64,000 nucleotides of DNA from Fidelibacterota bacterium (GTDB lineage: Bacteria; Fidelibacterota; Marinisomatia; SCGC-AAA003-L08; D37C17), in the NCBI GenBank assembly GCA_002717625.1, contig PBEF01000002.1:127338-191337 (forward strand), read 5' to 3'. The notes below the pieces were generated by a model. The model made no database searches, was not told the origin of the DNA, and saw nothing but the letters and a program-made list of their open reading frames with translations. Below are positions 26,558-35,221 of the stretch, piece by piece. How positions within the stretch are numbered: the first letter of the stretch is position 1; every line of letters starts with the position of its first letter. The translations under genes were made by a program, and so were the position numbers.

Positions 26558-27305
26558 TTTGATAGCTTAGTATTAGTCTGACAGCAATAATAAAAAGTGC
26601 AATTTTAAATAATTTTTTAAATAATTTTTCGGGAATAAAGCTAAGTACTTTTTTCCCAAAATTAGTTCCAATAAAAACAGCGAGTATTAAAGGCAGGAGA
26701 ATGCTGTATTCCTTTAAATAATTCACATTAAAGAAGTAAATAAATAATGGGATTTTTGTAAGATGCGTAATCATTTGACAAGCAGCTTTATTGGCTATAA
26801 TATTTTCTTTTAGCAGCTCTCTACTTAGAAAAAAAGGCGCAATTAATGGACCTGTTGCCCCTACAAAAATAGAACTTAAACCGCTAATTGCACCTACGGG
26901 AATAAATGAAGATGCTTCTTTCTTTTTTTTAGGACCTTTTAAAAATAAATACCAAATAATAAATAGACCAATTAAAGGCTTTAAAAACTCAACTTTTATT
27001 TGATTTGCTGATGATACTTCAAATAGTTGAATTAGTGTGATAATAATAATAATTGAAAGTGTTACTCCCCAAAAAACACCAATTGAGAATTCTTTAATAA
27101 GGTTTTTTTTAAGGTGCTTTCGAAATACATAAGTTCTTGTTGTATTGCTAAATAATTGAATCATCCCATGCAATGCAATAACCATATAGCCTTCTGGTAT
27201 TATTATTGCCATTATTCCAAGTAGAATGATTCCTCCTCCCATACCAAGTACAGCTGATATTGAAGATGTAATAAATGCAGCAATTATAAGTGTAATAAAT
27301 TCCAT
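26550..27305 (-). CDS. TauE/SafE (TSUP) family membrane transporter
   Basis: A 251-residue protein with about eight membrane helices. It carries the TSUP hallmarks: AAFITSSISAVLGMGGGIILL near the N-terminus and its second-half counterpart VGAISGLSSIFVGATGPLIAPFFL. Members export or import sulfite, sulfoacetate or other small organosulfur/organic anions; the substrate here is unknown. The ATG at 27305 is chosen because the longer open frame would run through the terminator and tRNA-Asp gene, and the protein starts cleanly with MEFITLIIAAF. It is transcribed downstream of tRNA-Asp. Confidence 0.85.
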   Translation of the reverse strand: MEFITLIIAAFITSSISAVLGMGGGIILLGIMAIIIPEGYMVIALHGMIQLFSNTTRTYVFRKHLKKNLIKEFSIGVFWGVTLSIIIIITLIQLFEVSSANQIKVEFLKPLIGLFIIWYLFLKGPKKKKEASSFIPVGAISGLSSIFVGATGPLIAPFFLSRELLKENIIANKAACQMITHLTKIPLFIYFFNVNYLKEYSILLPLILAVFIGTNFGKKVLSFIPEKLFKKLFKIALFIIAVRLILSYQII

Positions 27306-27318
27306 AGAGTAGATTAAA

Positions 27319-27347
27319 AAAAAGCCCCTGCTATTGCAGGGGCTTTT
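27319..27347 (-). terminator. Rho-independent terminator after tRNA-Asp
   Basis: The GC-rich arms AAGCCCCTGC and GCAGGGGCTT, with a TATT loop, are followed on the minus strand by a run of Ts (the A-run at 27316-27323). The hairpin lies 4 bp past the tRNA 3' end and should end the DUF3098/tRNA-Asp transcript. The TauE/SafE gene just downstream probably needs its own promoter or read-through. Confidence 0.85.
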
Positions 27348-27350
27348 ATG

Positions 27351-27424
27351 CGGGATGGACGAGGATCGAACTCGCAACTTCCGGCGTGACAGGCCGGTGC
27401 TCTAACCAGTTGAACTACCACCCC
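27351..27424 (-). tRNA. tRNA-Asp (anticodon GTC)
   Basis: A complete cloverleaf on the minus strand. The acceptor GGGGTGG pairs with CCATCCC (one G-T pair) and the discriminator is G. The anticodon arm CCGGC/GCCGG has loop CTGTCAC with anticodon GTC (complement of 27388-27390). The T-arm has GTTCGATCC. CCA is not encoded. The 5' end is only 2 bp from the stop of the upstream DUF3098-like gene, so the two are probably co-transcribed and processed. Confidence 0.95.
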
Positions 27425-27426
27425 AA

Positions 27427-27642
27427 TTATTTTTTATATAAAATAGAAACAGGAATCAATATGCAGTACCCAATAACCAGTAAAAAAGGTGCAATGGTTA
27501 TAGATTGGTAGCTATTAACATCTCCTGTATACATTAATATATATCCAAAAAGCACAAATATAATTCCAGATAAGAAAAGTAGATAATTGTTTCTTTTAAA
27601 AGTCCAATCATATGCATTTTGCTTATTATACTTTTCTTTCAC
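27427..27642 (-). CDS. DUF3098-like small membrane protein
   Basis: A 71-residue protein with a short polar N-terminus containing DWTFKRNNYLLFLSGII and two membrane helices (about 22-40 and 50-68) joined by a TGDVNSYQSITIAP loop. The F-K-R-NY start and the IAP loop match DUF3098, a family described mainly from Bacteroidetes. There it is often encoded near ftsX- or cell-division-related genes, but no such neighbour is visible here. It directly precedes tRNA-Asp on the minus strand and is divergent from mltG. Confidence 0.75.
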   Translation of the reverse strand: MKEKYNKQNAYDWTFKRNNYLLFLSGIIFVLFGYILMYTGDVNSYQSITIAPFLLVIGYCILIPVSILYKK

Positions 27643-27715
27643 AGTGAAAAAATTAAACGTGATTGTTCTATTTTTGCAAGTAATAAATTTTTATTATCTA
27701 TTATAATTATAAATT

Positions 27716-28765
27716 ATGTACATGCAAAAACATGTAAAAAGATATATTTTAGGACTATTATCTATCGTTTTCCTATGCATTTTATCATATAGTAGCTTAC
27801 TAACATTACCTGTATCCTGTAAAGATGAAAACCGTATTTTAAATATTCCTAGACATTCTACTGCTGATTCTGTAGCAAAAGTATTAGATGAAAAGGGATG
27901 TATAAACACTTTTATGTTTAAGTTAGCTATTTATACAACATTTAATCAATCGCGCATTAAACCAGGCTTATATAACATAGATGACTCAAGTACTCTGGGT
28001 GAATTAATTAAATTAATTACCTCTTCATCTATGAATACTAAAAAAATAACTATTATTGAAGGCTGGAATATTTATGATATTGCAGATAACTTGAGTAGAC
28101 AACTAAATATTAATAAGGATAAATTTATCAATCTTTGTTTAGATCAAGAATATATCCAATCTTTAAATATTCCATTTAATATTCAAAGTTTAGAAGGTTT
28201 TTTATTTCCTGATACCTATACATTTTTAAGTAATTATACTGAAAATGATATTATAGAAACATTTATACAACATTTTATGAATATATATGATTCTCATATT
28301 AAGACAAAGCTTTCTAGTAGTCATTTAGAATTTATTGATGTATTAATATTGTCTTCTATTATACAGGGTGAAGCAATGTTAACTGAAGAAATGTCTACAA
28401 TTTCATCTGTTTATCATAACAGATTAAATAGGAGAATGAAATTAGAAGCAGATCCTACTATTCTATATTACATGACTCCTGAAGATTTATTGTTGTTTAA
28501 AGATAAACCTGGAAGTTCAGAATCTTCTAAAGTATTTAATAAATATAAAAGAATAGATAGTAGGCATAATACGTATTATCACCAGGGTTTGCCTGCTACT
28601 CCAATTAACAATCCTGGGTTAAAAGCTATTTATGCAGCTTTATTCCCTGAGAATACAGATAAAAAATATTTGTATTTTGTTGCAGATGGTACTGGAGGTC
28701 ATATTTTTTCTAAAACTTTACGTGAACATAATAGAGCAATAAGGAAAATAAGACGTGGATATTAA
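27716..28765 (+). CDS. mltG: Endolytic peptidoglycan transglycosylase MltG (YceG-like)
   Basis: A 349-residue inner-membrane enzyme that cleaves nascent glycan strands and may end their elongation. One N-terminal membrane helix (about 9-27) anchors a periplasmic part with a LysM-like subdomain. The YceG catalytic core carries the QSLEGFLFPDTYTF motif, the active-site region SSIIQGEA, then VYHNRLNRRMKLEADPTILYY and LPATPINNPG. The last codons overlap the pcrA start by 11 bp, so the two genes are coupled. The motifs and gene length match well, giving high certainty. Confidence 0.95.
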   Translation: MYMQKHVKRYILGLLSIVFLCILSYSSLLTLPVSCKDENRILNIPRHSTADSVAKVLDEKGCINTFMFKLAIYTTFNQSRIKPGLYNIDDSSTLGELIKLITSSSMNTKKITIIEGWNIYDIADNLSRQLNINKDKFINLCLDQEYIQSLNIPFNIQSLEGFLFPDTYTFLSNYTENDIIETFIQHFMNIYDSHIKTKLSSSHLEFIDVLILSSIIQGEAMLTEEMSTISSVYHNRLNRRMKLEADPTILYYMTPEDLLLFKDKPGSSESSKVFNKYKRIDSRHNTYYHQGLPATPINNPGLKAIYAALFPENTDKKYLYFVADGTGGHIFSKTLREHNRAIRKIRRGY

Positions 28766-30890
28766 ATCATTAAATAGCAAGCAACAAGAAGCTGTTTTAG
28801 ATGTTGGTGGCCCTATGCTTGTTTTTGCAGGAGCAGGAAGTGGTAAAACAAGGGTTTTAACTTATAAGATAGCACATTTAATAGAATCATCAGGTTTACC
28901 TCCAGAACATATCCTTGCTGTTACGTTTACCAATAAAGCAGCTCAAGAGATGAAGATGCGTATACATGAGTTAGTAGATAGCAATCTTAAAGGTATAACA
29001 ATAGGTACATTTCATTCTATAGGAGCTATGATATTAAGGAGACAGATAAGCAAGATTGGCTGGACTAGTGATTTTACAATATATGATCAAACCGATGCTA
29101 AAGCTTTGGTTAAGTCAATTATAAAAGATTTAAACTTAGATTTGAAAATGTATGATCCAAAATCTACTTTAATTAAAATTAGTTCTAGTAAAAATAGTAT
29201 GCAGTCCCCTAAAGAATTTTTATCTCTTGCTTCAAATGTTCATGAAGAAAAAATTGGCCAAATATATGCTCAATATGAAAAACAATTAAAGCAAAACAAC
29301 TCTGTTGATTTTGATGATTTACTAGTTAAACCTCTTGTAATATTTGATAAATATCCTGAAATATTAGAGTTTTATAGAGAAAAGTTTCAATATGTTCTAG
29401 TTGATGAATATCAGGATACAAATAAACCCCAGTTTACATTTATTTATCAATTGACAAAAATCAAGCAGGATATATTTGTTGTAGGTGATGATGACCAATC
29501 TATTTATGGATGGAGAGGAGCAGATATAACAAATATATTAAATTTTAAAAATTCTTATATGAATGCAAAAATTGTAAAACTCGAGCAAAATTATCGTTCA
29601 ACAAAAAATATATTAGAGGCTGCATGGTCTGTAGTGTCAAAGAATACAAATAGAGCTGATAAGAAGTTATGGACAGATAATGATTTTGGTGATAAGATTG
29701 ATTTAATTCAAGCGTATAATGAAAAAGATGAGGCGCATAGAATTATTGAACATATTTCAAATATTAAACGAAAGAATGATGTTGAATATAGTAAGTTTTT
29801 AATCCTTTATCGTACTAATGCTCAAAGTAGAATAATCGAAGATACATTAATTAAAAACGGTATTCTTTATACCATAATAGGTGGGGTGAAGTTTTACGAT
29901 AGGAAAGAGGTGAAAGATTTACTGGCTTATATGAGATTTATTGTTAACCCTAATGATCAAATTAGCTTTGATAGAATCATTAATTTCCCAGCAAGAGGAA
30001 TTGGCAAAACTACAGTTAATAAGATATATGATAATACAGATTCAAATAACATTCTTTTATCATTAGATAATTTAAAAAATATAAAGATTGGTAAAAAGCA
30101 GCTGTTAGCAATTGAAAATTTTTCTATATTGATTAAATCTTATAGCGAACGTTCTAAGAAAGACTCTCCATTAATTCTAATTAAAGATTTACTATCTGAG
30201 CTAAAGCTTAAAGAGTATTATTTAAATCAAGGCACTCAAGAATCTTTAGATAGATGGGCCAATATAGAAGAATGTATATCTGGAATATCTGACTATGAAA
30301 ATAATACAAGTAATCCTACATTGGGTGGTTATTTAGAAGAAGTCTCATTGTTTACTGATATAGACTCATGGAATGATGATAGTGATAAGGTTACAATGAT
30401 GACCATACATTCCTCAAAAGGCTTAGAATTTGATTATGTATATATTGCAGGCTTAGAAGATGGACTTTTCCCTATTGTTAGGCTTTTTGAAGATGAAGAT
30501 GTAGAGGAAGAGAGACGTCTTTTTTATGTTGCTTTAACAAGAGCTCAGATTGCAGCGGTTTTAAGTTATGCAAATTCAAGAAGAAAATTTGGAGGAGAAC
30601 CTATTCCTACAAGTCAATCAAGGTTTATAAGAGAAATACCTGAAAATTTAATTAATAGTAGTACCTCTATCAAAAAATCGTTATCTTTTAACAAACAAAG
30701 ATTGGACTCAAATATCATTTCAGATTGTCCTATTAAGGTTGGTCAGATTGTTATGCATAAAATATTTGGGAAAGGAAAAGTTGTAGAAACTGAAGGTTCA
30801 GCTGGAAATACCAAAATAACAATAATGTTTTTTAATAATACAAGAAAGAAATTAATTTATAAATATGCAAATCTTAAAATAATGGAATAA
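28755..30890 (+). CDS. pcrA: UvrD/PcrA-type superfamily 1 DNA helicase
   Basis: A 711-residue 3'-5' helicase with all SF1A motifs in order: Q-motif region (LNSKQQEAV), Walker A (GAGSGKTRVL), Ib/Ic (TFHSIGAMILRR), Walker B (VDEYQDTN), motif III (GDDDQSIYGWRGAD), IV (LEQNYRST), V (MTIHSSKGLEFDYVYIAGLE) and VI (EERRLFYVALTRAQ). The C-terminal KVGQIVMHKIFGKGKVVE segment is the Tudor-like domain of PcrA, which binds RNA polymerase. It acts in nucleotide excision repair, replication and clearing stalled polymerase. GTG start, overlapping mltG. A Fur-family gene starts 2 bp after the stop. Confidence 0.96.
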   Translation: MDIKSLNSKQQEAVLDVGGPMLVFAGAGSGKTRVLTYKIAHLIESSGLPPEHILAVTFTNKAAQEMKMRIHELVDSNLKGITIGTFHSIGAMILRRQISKIGWTSDFTIYDQTDAKALVKSIIKDLNLDLKMYDPKSTLIKISSSKNSMQSPKEFLSLASNVHEEKIGQIYAQYEKQLKQNNSVDFDDLLVKPLVIFDKYPEILEFYREKFQYVLVDEYQDTNKPQFTFIYQLTKIKQDIFVVGDDDQSIYGWRGADITNILNFKNSYMNAKIVKLEQNYRSTKNILEAAWSVVSKNTNRADKKLWTDNDFGDKIDLIQAYNEKDEAHRIIEHISNIKRKNDVEYSKFLILYRTNAQSRIIEDTLIKNGILYTIIGGVKFYDRKEVKDLLAYMRFIVNPNDQISFDRIINFPARGIGKTTVNKIYDNTDSNNILLSLDNLKNIKIGKKQLLAIENFSILIKSYSERSKKDSPLILIKDLLSELKLKEYYLNQGTQESLDRWANIEECISGISDYENNTSNPTLGGYLEEVSLFTDIDSWNDDSDKVTMMTIHSSKGLEFDYVYIAGLEDGLFPIVRLFEDEDVEEERRLFYVALTRAQIAAVLSYANSRRKFGGEPIPTSQSRFIREIPENLINSSTSIKKSLSFNKQRLDSNIISDCPIKVGQIVMHKIFGKGKVVETEGSAGNTKITIMFFNNTRKKLIYKYANLKIME

Positions 30891-30892
30891 TT

Positions 30893-31321
30893 ATGGGTAT
30901 TAAAAAAGAAATAGTTGATCGATTCAAAAATGTCTTAAAAAAGGAAAATTTAAAGTTTACAAATCAAAGATTCCTTGTTTTTTCTGCACTTCTTACAAAT
31001 GAAGGTCATTTTGATTGTGATGATCTTATTCGTATAATTAATAAAAAAGATGGTAATGTATCACGTGCAACTGCATATAGAACTTTAGATTTATTAGTTA
31101 AATATGATTTTGCACGTAAAATGGTTTTAGATGATGGTATTGCAAAATATGAAAATAAAATATTATCAAAACATCATGATCATATGATAGATATAGAGAC
31201 TGATGAAATTATTGAATTCGTTAATGATGAAATTGAAAGAATCCAAGAAGAAATTGCAAAGTCACATGGATATAAAATAGTTAAACATGTACATCAACTT
31301 TTTGTAAAAAAAATTAAATAG
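30893..31321 (+). CDS. Fur-family transcriptional regulator lacking the CxxC zinc site
   Basis: A 142-residue Fur-superfamily protein. The winged-helix DNA-binding part (residues about 15-80) includes RFLVFSALL and SRATAYRTLDLL. The metal-sensing His-rich region (SKHHDHM) and the C-terminal His residues (KHVHQLFVKK) are kept. The usual structural zinc CxxC after the HDH (as in CTKCG) is replaced by IDIETDE, so this protein has no cysteine-zinc site. Such variants occur among PerR/Fur relatives. The metal sensed (Fe, Zn, Mn or peroxide) cannot be told. It is sandwiched between pcrA and a YhaM-like gene, 2 and 6 bp from each. Confidence 0.85.
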   Translation: MGIKKEIVDRFKNVLKKENLKFTNQRFLVFSALLTNEGHFDCDDLIRIINKKDGNVSRATAYRTLDLLVKYDFARKMVLDDGIAKYENKILSKHHDHMIDIETDEIIEFVNDEIERIQEEIAKSHGYKIVKHVHQLFVKKIK

Positions 31322-31327
31322 TTAATT

Positions 31328-32152
31328 GTGGAATTAGCTAATATTAAATCCTTTAAGCTTGGCTCTAGCATAAAAGGCTTTTTTTTATGCTACCAAAAAC
31401 ATTTAAAAACAACAAGGCTGGGAGATCCTTTTATAGATGTTATTCTAAAGGATAATACGGGCTCAATAAGAGGTAAAGTTTGGAGGCATGTAGAATACTT
31501 TTCTTCTAAATTTGAAAAAGGTGATGTTGTAGCAGTTAAAGGTAGTATTATAAAATTTAATAATACTAATGAAGTTAGTTTATCATTTGTTAATAATGTA
31601 TCAGATGATTTTTATTCTGAATATGGTTATAGCTCTGATATTATTATTGGTTCAATAGATAAGTCTGTTAAAGTTCTATATACTTATATTTTAAAAACTA
31701 TTAACTCATTACCTTCTAATCATAAAAAAAATTTAATTTATTTATATGATGTTTATGAGAATAAAATAAAAGTTTCTCCACTTGAAAAAAAAGAATACTA
31801 TTTAAAGGGAGGCTATTTACTTTTCATTTACAATCTACTTGTTCATTTTAGCAATATTATAAAAAATTATAATAAGCTGGATGCTGATAGAGTTAGATTA
31901 TGTATTTTGCTTACATATATTGGGTATATTGATTTTTTTGATGAAAATTTAGTATTTTCTATTTCTGATAAAGGCAAAATATTAGATTATAAAATTTTAG
32001 GAATTAATTTATTAAATAAAATTAGTTCAAATAAAATTAGTGAAGAAGATAAGCTCTTTTATCAGCAATGCATTATGATGGATAGGGATACGCAGGACAT
32101 AAATATAAAATTTGTAAGATATCTGATTGAATTAGATAGTATAGCTAGATAG
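31328..32152 (+). CDS. YhaM-like protein: OB-fold plus degenerate HD domain
   Basis: A 274-residue protein whose layout matches YhaM 3'-5' exoribonuclease. An N-terminal OB-fold (about 5-95; GDPFIDVILKDNTGSIRGKVW) is typical of nucleic-acid-binding OB domains. A helical domain (about 110-270) follows where YhaM has an HD phosphohydrolase. The HD metal ligands appear lost: the HHAY-GG helix is EYYLKGGYLL here and the LLHDIGK motif is LLTYIGY. It is therefore unlikely to be a hydrolase of the usual kind and may bind RNA or DNA only. GTG start 6 bp after the Fur gene. Confidence 0.6.
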   Translation: MELANIKSFKLGSSIKGFFLCYQKHLKTTRLGDPFIDVILKDNTGSIRGKVWRHVEYFSSKFEKGDVVAVKGSIIKFNNTNEVSLSFVNNVSDDFYSEYGYSSDIIIGSIDKSVKVLYTYILKTINSLPSNHKKNLIYLYDVYENKIKVSPLEKKEYYLKGGYLLFIYNLLVHFSNIIKNYNKLDADRVRLCILLTYIGYIDFFDENLVFSISDKGKILDYKILGINLLNKISSNKISEEDKLFYQQCIMMDRDTQDINIKFVRYLIELDSIAR

Positions 32153-32219
32153 TTTTAATTAAGTATTTCAACTAATATTCTTTAATAATTAAATTATATT
32201 TTAAATAGAAGGGATAAAA

Positions 32220-32717
32220 ATGACATATTTATTTTGTATTGTTTTAATTTTAGTCGGTGTTTTATTTAGGATGGTTCCTCATGCCCCAAATTTCACTCCT
32301 ATGTTAGCCATTGCATTGATGTCTGGGCTATATTTTAGAAATAAGTTTAGTATTTTATTACCAATTGGAATTATGCTTATATCAGATTTATTTATTGGGT
32401 CACATGCAATTCTTCCTTGGATATATTTTTCTTTTTTAATTATTTATTTTTTGGGACGTATGATTAAAAATAACTCGCTTAGTATATTTTTGAGTTCTAT
32501 TTGTAGTTCTATTTTATTTTTTATCATTTCTAACTTTGGAGTTTGGATGAATGGAGGTTATTCATATTCTATCCAAGGTATTGTTACTTGTTATATGATG
32601 GCTATACCTTTTTTAAAGAACACTCTGATCTCGACAGTTTTATTTAGCGGATTATTTTACGCTATTCATCAATTTTCTCATTCTTTATCCTTTAAATATA
32701 AAGAAAGTCAAACATAG
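32220..32717 (+). CDS. DUF6580-like integral membrane protein
   Basis: A 165-residue protein with about five membrane helices. The N-terminal FRMVPHAPNFTPMLAIALMS, followed by PIGIMLISDLFIGSH, is typical of the DUF6580 family, which resembles S-components of ECF transporters. The substrate is unknown, and no ECF ATPase or T-component is nearby. The ribosome site AGAAGGGAT precedes the ATG. The next gene begins 3 bp after its stop. Confidence 0.65.
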   Translation: MTYLFCIVLILVGVLFRMVPHAPNFTPMLAIALMSGLYFRNKFSILLPIGIMLISDLFIGSHAILPWIYFSFLIIYFLGRMIKNNSLSIFLSSICSSILFFIISNFGVWMNGGYSYSIQGIVTCYMMAIPFLKNTLISTVLFSGLFYAIHQFSHSLSFKYKESQT

Positions 32718-32720
32718 TAT

Positions 32721-34316
32721 TTGGTTATTTTTATATATATAGTTGCTTTATTATTTTCATTTTCTTATCCACAATCTGAAATTGATATCAACCATTTACA
32801 GCTATTGGATTATGATTCTATCCACCTCAATTTAGAATCTAGAAGAGCAACTGTTTTTTTAATAGATAAATTTTATCCTAATATTACTAATGATATTAAT
32901 TATTTAAATTTTAAGATAGATGGTTCTATGATGTATCCTTTGTATAATTCAATTCCCAGAGAAGTATTTTTATCTTCATCTGACACAACTACTATGAGCC
33001 AAATATCATTTTTACAAGATCATAGTGAATATTTTTATGATACTAGCATTGCTTTAAAGTCTTATTTAAGAAATAATGTTAATTTACTTACACAAATTGA
33101 ATCTAAATCACGTAAAAGGTATGGCTATGATGAGGTTAATAGTGGCAGTGCTAGCAAAGGAGTTAATTATGATCAAAAAGCGTTATTCTCAATTTATAAA
33201 AATAATGCAAACTCTTCTATAGATGCTGGGTACATGTATCATTATGAGACGATTCCTACTTATGTTAGTGCCTTAGATTATCCAAATTCACCTTTTTTTA
33301 GAGCAGTTGAATCTTATAGCTTTAAGCTATATTATAGATATTTATTAGATAAATTGAATTTCTCAAATAATTTCAATAGTCAGACTTCAGATTATTTACG
33401 ACCATTAAATTTTGAAAATATTGAAAGCGTTGAATATTTAAGTCAAATATATTGGAATCAAATGAGCATTGACTACTTTATAAAAAATAATTATACTCTT
33501 AATTTCCAATCAGATTATAAATTTATAAAATCTGATGTTCCAGATGATTTATTTAATCTTAATAATCAATATTGCAAAAACTCTTTAGGTGTTACTTTTA
33601 TTCATAATAAACATCAATTTAGTTTTGGAATTGATTCTTTTAAGAATTCAATAGAATACTATTATAACTATTTGCTTGAATTTAATAAAGTTAATTTTTT
33701 TATATCATTTGATAATAATGCTTATATGAATATGCAATACGTTGATTCTGATAAGTATTTAATGGATAAAAGTATAACAATAAATAAATCTACAGGTGTT
33801 GTTTTTGATAATCAAATTATATCGAGTAGTTTTGTATTGGGTTCTTATCATGTTAGAGATTATGAATACTTCTATTATAAATTAAATGCTAATATAGATT
33901 ATAAATGGATTTCATTTGATATGTCCTATAATGCTTATGAATCTGATAAGCTATTCATAAATCATTATTTAGATATTGTATTTAAAATTAGCCCTGAAAT
34001 TAATCAAAAAAGGTATAGACCGTATGCATTGATTAAGCTTAGCGATATATCTATTAATGATAATTATAATATTAATCATAGTCATTTGAATATTTATAGT
34101 CAGGCTACTGTATTAGATGAGCAAGATTTTTCATCTATTAACATTGTAGATTTTGAAATAGGTGTGCTTTTTAAGTACTTTAAGATAGGCTTTATTTATG
34201 AAAATTATTACAACAAGCCCTTTGTTTATGGTTATGATAACGATAATGCACAATATTTTTTGATTCGTAATCAAAGTGATTATTTGATAGAGATAACATG
34301 GATATTTAAGGATTAA
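32721..34316 (+). CDS. Predicted outer-membrane beta-barrel protein, function unknown
   Basis: A 531-residue exported protein (hydrophobic signal at residues 1-17, ending SFSYPQ). After about 170 residues of mixed structure it becomes a run of alternating-pattern strands rich in Tyr, Phe and Asn with short turns (for example YTLNFQSDYKFIKS and NKVNFFISFDNNAYMN), ending in LIEITWIFKD. This pattern fits an outer-membrane barrel with a periplasmic or plug-like N-terminal part. No family was recognised. The start is taken as a non-ATG (TTG) codon directly after the preceding gene. Confidence 0.6.
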   Translation: MVIFIYIVALLFSFSYPQSEIDINHLQLLDYDSIHLNLESRRATVFLIDKFYPNITNDINYLNFKIDGSMMYPLYNSIPREVFLSSSDTTTMSQISFLQDHSEYFYDTSIALKSYLRNNVNLLTQIESKSRKRYGYDEVNSGSASKGVNYDQKALFSIYKNNANSSIDAGYMYHYETIPTYVSALDYPNSPFFRAVESYSFKLYYRYLLDKLNFSNNFNSQTSDYLRPLNFENIESVEYLSQIYWNQMSIDYFIKNNYTLNFQSDYKFIKSDVPDDLFNLNNQYCKNSLGVTFIHNKHQFSFGIDSFKNSIEYYYNYLLEFNKVNFFISFDNNAYMNMQYVDSDKYLMDKSITINKSTGVVFDNQIISSSFVLGSYHVRDYEYFYYKLNANIDYKWISFDMSYNAYESDKLFINHYLDIVFKISPEINQKRYRPYALIKLSDISINDNYNINHSHLNIYSQATVLDEQDFSSINIVDFEIGVLFKYFKIGFIYENYYNKPFVYGYDNDNAQYFLIRNQSDYLIEITWIFKD

Positions 34317-34321
34317 ACATT

Positions 34322-34831
34322 ATGAAAAAGATTACTATTATTTCAGGTACGCTGAATAATAATTATAAATTATCAGAAGAGATTAGAGATATTTTAATTG
34401 ATTTAGGAACTCATCCTTCTTTGTTATCGCTGGAGAATTATATGTTCCCATTGTATACTGATAAAGTTTTTAAAGAAAAAAAAGATGAATACAGGGAAAC
34501 TGTTTTATCTTTAATTAATGAAATGCAAGAATCAAAAGGACTTATTTTTTGCGCTCCTGAATACAATGGATCTATTCCTCCAATTGTTTCTAATGCAATA
34601 TCATGGATATCTGTTTCTGGAGAAGATTGGAGAGGTTCATTTATTGATAAGATTGCTTTAATTGGAACGCATAGTGGGGGTGGTGGAGATAAATTTTTCA
34701 GATCAATGAAAATACAATTAGAGCATCTTGGTTCTGTTGTTATGCCAAGACCTATTACTGTTAATAATTCTTCTCCTCTAAAAAAAGATTCAGCTGAAAA
34801 AATATTAAAACAATTCATAAACCTAATATAA
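34322..34831 (+). CDS. NADPH-dependent FMN reductase family protein
   Basis: A 169-residue flavodoxin-fold oxidoreductase. It has the N-terminal IISGTLNNN phosphate-binding loop, the family signature FCAPEYNGSIPPIVSNAISW (about 81-100) and LIGTHSGGGGDKFFRSM, which contacts FMN. Members reduce FMN, quinones, azo dyes or chromate with NADPH; the physiological substrate is not evident. The gene lies 5 bp after the barrel gene and 59 bp before trxA. Confidence 0.88.
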   Translation: MKKITIISGTLNNNYKLSEEIRDILIDLGTHPSLLSLENYMFPLYTDKVFKEKKDEYRETVLSLINEMQESKGLIFCAPEYNGSIPPIVSNAISWISVSGEDWRGSFIDKIALIGTHSGGGGDKFFRSMKIQLEHLGSVVMPRPITVNNSSPLKKDSAEKILKQFINLI

Positions 34832-34890
34832 AATTTTAATAAATTAACTAAGTATTTTTACGGTTAATTTTAATAAAAGGAGTAAGATAT

Positions 34891-35220
34891 ATGTCTAGTA
34901 ATACGAAAGAATTTAGCGAAGACTCTTTTAAAGCGGATGTACTTGATTCAGGCAAGCCTGTTCTTGTAGATTTTTGGGCAGAATGGTGTGGTCCATGTAA
35001 GATGTTAACCCCAACTATAAATGAAATAGCTGATGACTTTCAAGGGAAGGCTGTGATAGGGAAGTTAAATGTTGATAATCATCCTGCTATTGCATCGAAT
35101 TATGGCATACGTAGTATTCCAAGTTTATTGTTTTTTAAAGATGGAAAAGTACAAAATCAAATCATGGGTGCTGTTTCAAAATCTGATATTGAACAAGCGC
35201 TTAATGATATAATCGATTAA
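34891..35220 (+). CDS. trxA: Thioredoxin
   Basis: A 109-residue thioredoxin with the canonical WAEWCGPCKM active site and the cis-Pro loop (RSIPSLLFF). It reduces disulfides in cytoplasmic proteins and would also recharge the ArsC encoded in this window. An AAAGGAG ribosome site precedes the ATG. Thioredoxin reductase starts one base after its stop, so the reductant pair is co-transcribed. Confidence 0.97.
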   Translation: MSSNTKEFSEDSFKADVLDSGKPVLVDFWAEWCGPCKMLTPTINEIADDFQGKAVIGKLNVDNHPAIASNYGIRSIPSLLFFKDGKVQNQIMGAVSKSDIEQALNDIID

Positions 35221-35221
35221 A

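Noticed and set aside
27306-27377. N-terminal extension of the TauE/SafE gene
   Set aside because: It reads through a terminator hairpin and into the tRNA-Asp gene; the family-like N-terminus starts at the ATG at 27305.
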